From positions 1 to 14,234 of the forward strand of contig JBALVO010000097.1 of the NCBI GenBank assembly GCA_036961445.1: 14,234 nt of DNA, in the 5' to 3' direction. Positions 6,263 to 12,417 of this stretch are shown here, one piece after another. Each line of letters begins with the position of its first letter. The first letter of the stretch is position 1. The DNA is from JBALVO01 sp036961445. GTDB lineage: Bacteria; Pseudomonadota; Gammaproteobacteria; Pseudomonadales; Halieaceae. The position numbers and the translations under genes were made by a program. The notes beneath the pieces were generated by a model. That model saw only the letters and a list, made by a program, of their open reading frames with translations, did not search any database and was not told the DNA's origin.

Positions 6263-9054
6263 AAATTCTATCCACCAATGTTTACGTGGGTCCCAACACC
6301 TGGGCCAGGTTTCCAGTAATCAAACATGTACTGGATCTGGGCGTACTCGAGCAGTGGCCCTCAGCCAAACTGGGCACAGCATTTGTTGATGCCCTGATCG
6401 AAGCCCTGCCGGGGCTGCAGGAACATGGTTGCTCTTACCAGATCGAGGGTGGCTTCGAGCGGCGGCTGCGCGAGGATGAAGGAACCTGGATGGGTCATAT
6501 CATGGAACACGTTGCGCTGGAAATTCAGTGCATGGCTGGTTCCGACGTAAGCTTCGGTCGCACCCGCTCTAACGGAGAACCCGGCCAATACAACATGGTT
6601 TACGCTTATCGTCAGCGCGATGTCGGTCTTGAGGCGGGCCAACTGGCACTGAAACTACTACTGCACTTGCTGCCAACAAAACTGCAGCAGCAGATCGAGT
6701 TTCGTTTTGAAGAGGATTTTGATTTCCAGGACGAACTGAAGGATTTTGTACTGCGCGCCCAGAAGCGAGAATTCGGGCCCTCTACCGGCTCACTGGTCAA
6801 AGCCGCCGAAGATCGAGGCATTCCCTGGCTACGCCTGAATCAATATTCTCTGGTGCAGTTTGGCCACGGACGTTACCAGCAGCGTATACAAGCCACTATT
6901 ACCAGCGAGACACGCCATATTGCGGTAGAGATTGCCTGTGACAAGGAAGACACCCACCAGTTGCTAAACGACCTTGGCCTGCCAGTGCCGCAACAACGCA
7001 TGGTTTATTCAGTTCGCCGGGCGGTGGCTGCCGCGGAACGTATTGGCTACCCGGTCGTGCTCAAGCCGCTCAACGCCAATCACGGTCGCGGGGTTTCTAT
7101 CAACCTGAACGACGAGAATCAGGTGACCACGGCCTTTGAACACGCACTGGAACATGGGACAGGCCGTGCAGTGTTGGTGGAGAGCTTTATCGAAGGGATG
7201 GACCACCGCATGCTGGTGGTCGATAAGGAACTGGTAGCGGTGGCCAAGCGAGTACCAGGACATGTAGTGGGCGATGGCAAATGTACCATCGAGGAACTCA
7301 TTGACAGCGTCAACCAGGACCCACGCCGCGGTATCGGCCATGAAAAGGTGTTGACGCGGCTGGAGTTGGACAAGCAGGCCCGCCGTCTGCTCGAAGAAGG
7401 CGATAAGGATGAGAGTACGGTGCTGCCCGAGGGCGAGGCCTTTTACCTGCGCTCCACAGCCAATCTGTCCACCGGAGGTACCGCGATAGATATGACCGAT
7501 GTGGTGCACCCGGATAATCGGGAAATGGCCATTCGCGCCGTGCGCGCTGTGGGCCTTGATGTCGGTGGCGTGGACTTTCTCACGTCGGACATTACCCGCT
7601 CATATAAAGACGTCGGCGGTGCTATTGTAGAAGTTAACGCCGCCCCTGGATTCCGCATGCATGTGGCGCCCAGTGAAGGTGAGCCCCGCGATGTCGCCGG
7701 CAAAGTTATGGATATGTTGTTTGGCACTGACGAGACGGGGCGCATCCCCATCGCCGCGATTACTGGCACCAACGGCAAGACGACGACCTCACGCATGCTG
7801 GCGCATATACTCAAGGACTGCGGCCAAACGGTGGGTCTCACCTCCACCGATGGCATACAGATCGATGGAAAAATTTCAGTCAAGGGGGACATGACCGGAC
7901 CAACCTCGGCCCAGATTGTCCTGCGCGACCCATCAGTCGATTTTGCTGTGATGGAAACCGCCCGCGGTGGCATCCTGCGCGCTGGACTCGGCTATGAGCA
8001 AAGCAACGTTGCTGCCTGCCTTAACGTGGCCGCCGACCACCTGGGCATTAAAGGCGTTGATACTCTGGAGCAGTTAGCTGAGATCAAACGCGTGGTCGTT
8101 GAAACCGCCACCGACGTGGCGGTGTTAAACGCTGATGATATTAATTGCCTGAAAATGGCCGATTACTGCGATGCCCAGCGTATCTGCTACGTTACCATGA
8201 ACGCCGATAACGCACTGGTGCGGGAGCATATCCGTGCCGGTGGTATGGCCTGTGTGCTGGAACGCGGCATTAACGGCGATATGATTACTCTGTACGACAA
8301 TGGCTCACACCTGCCGCTGCTCTGGTCGCACCTGATTCCTGCCACCATGGAAGGCAAAGCCTTGCACAATGTGCAGAACGCCATGTTCGCTGCCACCATG
8401 GCCTATAGCTTCAACAAAGACTTCGAAGAGATTCGTCACGGCTTGCGCACCTTTGATACCAGTTTCTTCCAGGCTCCCGGGCGCATGAACGTCTATAACG
8501 AACACCCGTTCAAAGTGGTGCTGGATTATGCACATAATCCCGCGGCGTTCCGCGTTATAGCCGACACGGTGGACCGCATGGATGTTAAGGCTCGTCGTCT
8601 CGCTGTTGTCTCCATGCCTGGGGATAGACGCGACCAGGACATCACCGAATCGGCAGAAACATTAGCCGGGCACTTTGACCAGTACATTTGCAAGGCAGAC
8701 GATAACCGTCGGGGACGTGGAGACGAGGAGGTACCGCAACTGCTGCGTGATGGCCTCATCGCCAATGGCGTAGACCCGGATTGCATAACGATTATCGCCA
8801 ACGAGGAAACCGCCGTTGAGGCTGCCCTTGAAGGGGCCCACGATGGCGACCTACTGGTGATTTTCGGTGACAACATTACGCGCTGCTGGAAGCAGATAAT
8901 CTATTTTGGCGGTGAACGCGAACCCGTCGAAGAAAGCGCCGAAACTCAGATAGCACCGACTATTGGACACAATCTGGTACTCGAAGAAGGACTGCAACTG
9001 ATCAGTGATGACCGTGGCGTGCGCCTGGCACGGGAACAGGAAGGCGACGACTAA
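6259..9054 (+). CDS. cphA: Cyanophycin synthetase CphA
   Basis: CphA makes cyanophycin in the cytoplasm using two ATP-dependent ligations per repeat: Asp is added to the backbone and Arg to the Asp beta-carboxyl. The order of domains is clear. An N domain (about 1-160) has the characteristic HIMEHVALEIQ (80-90). An ATP-grasp G domain (about 165-490) has VVLKPLNANHGRGVS (266-280) and the Mg-binding EVNAAPG with E458 and N460. A Mur-ligase M domain follows (about 495-890): P-loop GTNGKTTT (503-510), ETARGGIL (566-573), ADHLG with His594, the likely carbamylated Lys610, and DYAHNP (756-761). At 931 residues it is a little longer than the usual 870-900, with an acidic C-terminal tail of about 40 residues that shows no known motif. 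GAGG at 6248-6251 lies 7 bases before ATG 6259. Both active centres look intact, so it should be a full CphA1-type enzyme. A second Mur-ligase gene follows 15 bases later. Confidence 0.96.
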   Translation: MKILSTNVYVGPNTWARFPVIKHVLDLGVLEQWPSAKLGTAFVDALIEALPGLQEHGCSYQIEGGFERRLREDEGTWMGHIMEHVALEIQCMAGSDVSFGRTRSNGEPGQYNMVYAYRQRDVGLEAGQLALKLLLHLLPTKLQQQIEFRFEEDFDFQDELKDFVLRAQKREFGPSTGSLVKAAEDRGIPWLRLNQYSLVQFGHGRYQQRIQATITSETRHIAVEIACDKEDTHQLLNDLGLPVPQQRMVYSVRRAVAAAERIGYPVVLKPLNANHGRGVSINLNDENQVTTAFEHALEHGTGRAVLVESFIEGMDHRMLVVDKELVAVAKRVPGHVVGDGKCTIEELIDSVNQDPRRGIGHEKVLTRLELDKQARRLLEEGDKDESTVLPEGEAFYLRSTANLSTGGTAIDMTDVVHPDNREMAIRAVRAVGLDVGGVDFLTSDITRSYKDVGGAIVEVNAAPGFRMHVAPSEGEPRDVAGKVMDMLFGTDETGRIPIAAITGTNGKTTTSRMLAHILKDCGQTVGLTSTDGIQIDGKISVKGDMTGPTSAQIVLRDPSVDFAVMETARGGILRAGLGYEQSNVAACLNVAADHLGIKGVDTLEQLAEIKRVVVETATDVAVLNADDINCLKMADYCDAQRICYVTMNADNALVREHIRAGGMACVLERGINGDMITLYDNGSHLPLLWSHLIPATMEGKALHNVQNAMFAATMAYSFNKDFEEIRHGLRTFDTSFFQAPGRMNVYNEHPFKVVLDYAHNPAAFRVIADTVDRMDVKARRLAVVSMPGDRRDQDITESAETLAGHFDQYICKADDNRRGRGDEEVPQLLRDGLIANGVDPDCITIIANEETAVEAALEGAHDGDLLVIFGDNITRCWKQIIYFGGEREPVEESAETQIAPTIGHNLVLEEGLQLISDDRGVRLAREQEGDD

Positions 9055-9069
9055 TTAGAGGAGCCTGCA

Positions 9070-10848
9070 ATGCGGCCAAGCGTTGAAGAGCTGGAAGATG
9101 CCCTGCATATTCCACAACCAGACAGCGCACAACTGCGACTCGAAGACAGTCGCAGGTTGACCGGCCCTGGGCTGATGTGGGACAAATCCGGCGCTATTGC
9201 AGAAGTAGTCGTACACGGATTCCCGTTAGCCACGGTTACTCAGGTGTGGAGCCGGCAGGCCCGCTCCATCCTCGACGCTGTCGGCTGGGTCCAGGAACTG
9301 CATACCGCCCGACCACATGAGAACGGACTCAACCTCGCGATTTCCGCACCTGTAGATCAACTCTATTCCGCCATCTTTGTAGTACAGGCCGCCTGGCACT
9401 ATACCGCCTGTGAATTACTGGGCCTACCCAGTGAGCCGCTGCCGCAGATGGTCACGGCCATCACGGGCGTCATGCATAGCGAGGCGAATGCCGGGCTGAT
9501 CAAACTGCAGCAGGCTGCCGCGGCACATGGGGTGGATTTTATTTCCGATGACGATGACGTGTCTCTGGGCCACGGTTGCGGATCCCAAACCTGGTCCGTT
9601 AACGCGCTACCGCGTCCCGAGCAGATTAACTGGGCGCAATTACACGACATTCCCGTGGCAATGATTACCGGAACCAACGGCAAATCAACCTGCGTGCGTC
9701 TGGCCGCCGCAGTTGCCAGGGCTGCCAATAAGGTCGCCGGAATTACCTCCACCGATTTCGTCCGCGTCGGGGATGATATTCTGGATGAGGGCGATTATTC
9801 CGGACCTGGCGGCGCTCGCATGCTTTTGCGCGACAAACGTACCGAAGTAGCGTTCCTGGAAGTGGCCCGCGGCGGAATTTTGCGACGTGGGCTGGCCCTG
9901 CATCAGGCGCAGGCGGCATTGGTCACCAATGTTGCCGAGGATCACCTGGGGCAATACGGTATCAATACAGTACAAGCGTTGACAGAAGCCAAGTTTTCCG
10001 TGTTCCGCACACTGGCGCAGGGTGGCGTATTGGTGCTCAATGCCGATGATGAGGGGCTGGTAAAACACGCCGACAAGCTCGCACTGGAAGTGGCCGAGAA
10101 TGGGAAAACCATCTGCTGGTATAGCCTGGATAAAAACCATTCCTGTATCAGCAAAGCCCTCGCCAGCGGCTTACCCTGTGGCTGGCTGGAAGATGGAGAC
10201 CTGTGGTTTTTCGACGGCAGGCTATCACAAGCGGTAATGCCCGCGGCTGATATGCCAATCACCATGGGCGGCGCGGCCGTTTACAACATACACAACGCAT
10301 TGGCAGTGATGTGTTTGTGCCTCACTTTTGGCCTGAGCCTGGACCACGTGCGCGAGGGCTTTACCGGGTTCCACAGTAGCCCCGAGGACAACCCCGGCCG
10401 CTGCAATGAATTTGTGGTCAATGATGCCAGACTATTCGTTGATTTTGCCCACAACCCACACAGCGTAGCTGCTGTTGCCGCCACCATGAAGATGCTGCCT
10501 GCACAGCATCGTATTTTAATGCTGGGCCATGCCGGTGACCGCAGCGACGCAGAGATTCGAGGACTTACCGAGGGCGCTTTTGACCTGTCGCCGGACCATG
10601 TGATCATAGCTGAGCTACCCGACTACTTGCGAGGACGCGGCAGTGGCGAGGTGAGCGCTGTGATACGCGATCATTGTCTACATCTTGGACTGACGCCGGC
10701 GCAGCTGAGCCTGTGCGAAAACCCCATTGCCGGAACACAACGTGCGCTGGAATTGATCCAACCCGGGGACCTCGCGCTACTGTTGGTACTGTCTGATCGC
10801 CCGGCAGTGATCACCCTACTGGAAGAGCAGTCCCGCGCTAGTAGATAA
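9070..10848 (+). CDS. Mur ligase family protein related to the CphA C-terminal domain, no ATP-grasp (CphA'-like)
   Basis: This is a 592-residue protein whose C-terminal two thirds (about 195-585) parallel the Mur-ligase domain of the neighbouring CphA. Shared motifs are P-loop GTNGKST (201-207), EVARGGIL (264-271), EDHLG with His292, candidate carbamylated Lys308, VLNADD (322-327) and DFAHNPHS (458-465). All the usual Mur-ligase catalytic positions are kept, so it is probably an active ATP-dependent amide ligase rather than a decayed copy. The first 190 residues are not ATP-grasp. They contain an RRLTGPGLMWD motif (29-38), a tryptophan-rich middle and APVDQLYSAIFVVQAAW (93-109), and are too short to hold the CphA N and G domains. 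Cyanobacterial CphA2 keeps an ATP-grasp region, so this is a different architecture. The ribosome binding site AGAGGAG (9057-9063), 6 bases before ATG 9070, is strong. Proteins of this type are known beside cphA in other proteobacteria, but I know of no settled reaction. Confidence 0.85.
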   Translation: MRPSVEELEDALHIPQPDSAQLRLEDSRRLTGPGLMWDKSGAIAEVVVHGFPLATVTQVWSRQARSILDAVGWVQELHTARPHENGLNLAISAPVDQLYSAIFVVQAAWHYTACELLGLPSEPLPQMVTAITGVMHSEANAGLIKLQQAAAAHGVDFISDDDDVSLGHGCGSQTWSVNALPRPEQINWAQLHDIPVAMITGTNGKSTCVRLAAAVARAANKVAGITSTDFVRVGDDILDEGDYSGPGGARMLLRDKRTEVAFLEVARGGILRRGLALHQAQAALVTNVAEDHLGQYGINTVQALTEAKFSVFRTLAQGGVLVLNADDEGLVKHADKLALEVAENGKTICWYSLDKNHSCISKALASGLPCGWLEDGDLWFFDGRLSQAVMPAADMPITMGGAAVYNIHNALAVMCLCLTFGLSLDHVREGFTGFHSSPEDNPGRCNEFVVNDARLFVDFAHNPHSVAAVAATMKMLPAQHRILMLGHAGDRSDAEIRGLTEGAFDLSPDHVIIAELPDYLRGRGSGEVSAVIRDHCLHLGLTPAQLSLCENPIAGTQRALELIQPGDLALLLVLSDRPAVITLLEEQSRASR

Positions 10849-10904
10849 TCGTTGCGACTATACACCAGCGGCGCTGTAGGCATCACACGATAAAGGAGAA
10901 CACC

Positions 10905-11717
10905 ATGGCACATGTCGTACTGGAAAAAATCGGCGAGAATATATTGGAAATAACACTCAATCGCCCCGAGGTAATGAATGCAATCTCACCGGAGATGATC
11001 GAGGGTATTATTGATGCCTGCAAGCAGGCTGAGCACGACCGCGATGTAAGGGCCGTCATCCTGACGGGCGCCGGCAGGGGATTTTGTGCCGGTGCCGACT
11101 TAAGCACAAAGTCCGGACCCGGAACTGTTGTAGGCACCGAAGGGATGAGTCAATTGGGCTTTATCTACAAATACCAGGAGCGAATTGCACAAGCTGCATT
11201 GGCTATTCACGAGTGTGATAAACCGGTTATAGCGGCGATTAACGGCGCGGCCGTCGGAGGGGGCCTTGCCTTCGCCCTCGCTTGTGATTTACGTATCGCG
11301 GCAACAGATGCCACACTGGGCTCAGTCTTCATCAAAACCGGTTTGTCATCTTGTGATATTGGCGTGAGCTATTTTCTGCCGCGACTTATTGCACCAACCA
11401 AAGCAATGGACCTGATGCTGACTGGACGAATTTTCGCTGCGGAAGAAGCCGACGAACTGGGTTTACTGAACGCGCTGGTAGAGCCGAAATTACTGCGTGA
11501 AAAAGCTGTTGAGTACGCTACGGCTATTGTTTCGAACTCCGAATACGGCGTATGGATGACCAAAAAAGGCTTCTGGAGTAATATGAATGCACCCAGTTTA
11601 CGCCACGCAATGGAAATCGAAAACCGCACACAGATACTCGGTTTCTACACCGGGTGCATAGAAGAAATGATGGCTGCCTTCAGTGAAGGGCGCAAACCAC
11701 AGTGGAAACCCTTGTGA
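10905..11717 (+). CDS. Enoyl-CoA hydratase/isomerase (crotonase) family protein, function uncertain
   Basis: This is a crotonase-fold acyl-CoA enzyme of 270 residues, the usual length. The oxyanion-hole segments are present: FCAGADL (60-66) and INGAAVGGG (112-120), followed by ACDLRIA and the C-terminal LTGRIFAAEEADELGLLN (172-189). The two acid residues of true hydratases are missing. The GGGCE glutamate aligns with Ala122 and the second, in QPE, aligns with Phe142. An aspartate in SSCDIGVSYFLPR (Asp151) falls where dienoyl-CoA isomerases carry their catalytic Asp, and similar SxCDxGVSY motifs occur in mycobacterial EchA-type proteins. Isomerase or another acyl-CoA reaction is therefore more likely than hydration. 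AAAGGAG (10892-10898) sits 6 bases before ATG 10905. The 56-base gap after the Mur-ligase gene holds no convincing promoter, so read-through from the cyanophycin set is possible, but the function looks unrelated. It converges with the next gene 17 bases downstream. Confidence 0.85.
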   Translation: MAHVVLEKIGENILEITLNRPEVMNAISPEMIEGIIDACKQAEHDRDVRAVILTGAGRGFCAGADLSTKSGPGTVVGTEGMSQLGFIYKYQERIAQAALAIHECDKPVIAAINGAAVGGGLAFALACDLRIAATDATLGSVFIKTGLSSCDIGVSYFLPRLIAPTKAMDLMLTGRIFAAEEADELGLLNALVEPKLLREKAVEYATAIVSNSEYGVWMTKKGFWSNMNAPSLRHAMEIENRTQILGFYTGCIEEMMAAFSEGRKPQWKPL

Positions 11718-11734
11718 GCTGCGGGTGCCCTTGC

Positions 11735-12181
11735 TCAAACGCCAATCGACAGCTGTTCAAAAATTCGCGGGGCCTCAGCTGATTGCAATAGACTTTGTGT
11801 ATCCCAGGTAGCCCATTCCGCTACAATCTTTCCCTCACTATTGTGATGCGTGATAGTGATGCCATCGATCGAGAGTTGCTCGCCGACTGCTGACTGCTGC
11901 TCAACTTCCCCGGATGGGTCCGTCACATGGGTAACCCAGCGGGTTGCCACTTTATCCCCCGCAGCGAACTGATCCTCAATTTTGAAGCTCATATCGAGAA
12001 ATGTTCCTTTATAGACGGCGATAAAAGCCATGTATTCGTCGCATCCGCGCACTGCATCGAATTGCGGCATGGGATAACACAAAGAGTCGTGTGCCATCAC
12101 TTCCGGCAGTAAAGCCAGGTTACCTTGCGTCCACACCTCTTCGAGCAGGCGACGAACATTCTTCATATTTTGTTCCGACAT
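11735..12181 (-). CDS. SnoaL-like / NTF2-fold small protein
   Basis: This is a 148-residue cytosolic protein without a signal peptide or membrane segment. Its layout is that of the SnoaL-like polyketide cyclase / ester cyclase group of NTF2-fold proteins. An N-terminal helix pair (NVRRLLEEVWTQGN) is followed by a PEVMAHDSLCYPM loop and RGCDEYMAFIAVYKGTF. The strands DMSFKIEDQFAAGDKVATRW come next, and the sheet closes with ITITHHNSEGKIVAEWATWD. Such proteins form an open barrel with a ligand pocket, and activities range from cyclases to hydrolases or none, so no reaction is assigned. The start is well supported: reading the minus strand, GAGGAGA lies about 8 bases before the ATG (12181-12179). 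It is convergent with the crotonase gene and divergent from the acetyl-CoA hydrolase gene, from which it is separated by a 236-base regulatory region. No terminator hairpin fits the 17-base gap at its 3' end. Confidence 0.82.
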   Translation of the reverse strand: MSEQNMKNVRRLLEEVWTQGNLALLPEVMAHDSLCYPMPQFDAVRGCDEYMAFIAVYKGTFLDMSFKIEDQFAAGDKVATRWVTHVTDPSGEVEQQSAVGEQLSIDGITITHHNSEGKIVAEWATWDTQSLLQSAEAPRIFEQLSIGV

Positions 12182-12294
12182 CGGTGCACTCTCCTCATGA
12201 TCCAGCGAAGGTGATGATAACCATACCCACAGGGTGAGACTAGATGAGTCACAGGAAAATCGCCAGTGACAATGTAAAAATCTGCTTGTAAACA

Positions 12295-12317
12295 GGCCAA
12301 ATTATGGCAAGTTGGCC
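12295..12317. repeat. Inverted repeat GGCCAA-N11-TTGGCC in the divergent intergenic region
   Basis: The six-base perfect arms at 12295-12300 and 12312-12317 surround an 11-base spacer in the region between the divergent SnoaL-like and acetyl-CoA hydrolase genes. The repeat overlaps the candidate -35 element of the rightward promoter, a typical repressor site position. The arms are short enough to occur by chance. The rest of 12182-12417 holds no gene I can support. Confidence 0.35.
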
Positions 12318-12333
12318 GCTCGGATGCTATATA
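12304..12333 (+). promoter_or_regulatory. Weak candidate promoter for the acetyl-CoA hydrolase/transferase gene
   Basis: An ATGGCA (12304-12309; four of six -35 bases) and TATATA (12328-12333; four of six -10 bases) are separated by 18 bases. The AT-rich run 12328-12335 is the most promoter-like block of the intergenic region and would give a leader of about 75-80 bases. I could not pick a convincing minus-strand promoter for the SnoaL-like gene. Confidence 0.27.
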
Positions 12334-12417
12334 TACACTACAACCAACCAGGCAGAATCGGGACAAGCCATGGCTTCTCTGACCTCCTGGCCGCCTGAGA
12401 TTCGGAGACCAACAAGA

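Noticed and set aside
7009..7509. 166-codon open frame on the minus strand inside cphA
   Set aside because: It is antisense to conserved ATP-grasp coding sequence, lies wholly inside that gene, and shows no recognisable domain.
7443..7973. 176-codon open frame on the minus strand inside cphA
   Set aside because: It is antisense to the well-supported Mur-ligase/ATP-grasp junction of cphA, is low in recognisable motifs, and has serine/arginine/proline-rich composition typical of a shadow frame.
9685..10140. 151-codon minus-strand open frame inside the CphA'-like gene
   Set aside because: It is antisense to the conserved Mur-ligase core and shows no family resemblance.
7762..10490. CphA M domain and the following Mur ligase considered as a recent tandem duplication
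   Set aside because: Motifs are shared, but the sequences between them and the N-terminal architecture differ strongly, so these are ancient paralogues rather than a recent repeat.
10866..10876. Palindrome CAGCG-G-CGCTG between the CphA'-like gene and the crotonase gene
   Set aside because: It is only 11 bases, has no T-run, and GC-rich palindromes of this size are expected by chance; it is too weak to call a terminator or operator.
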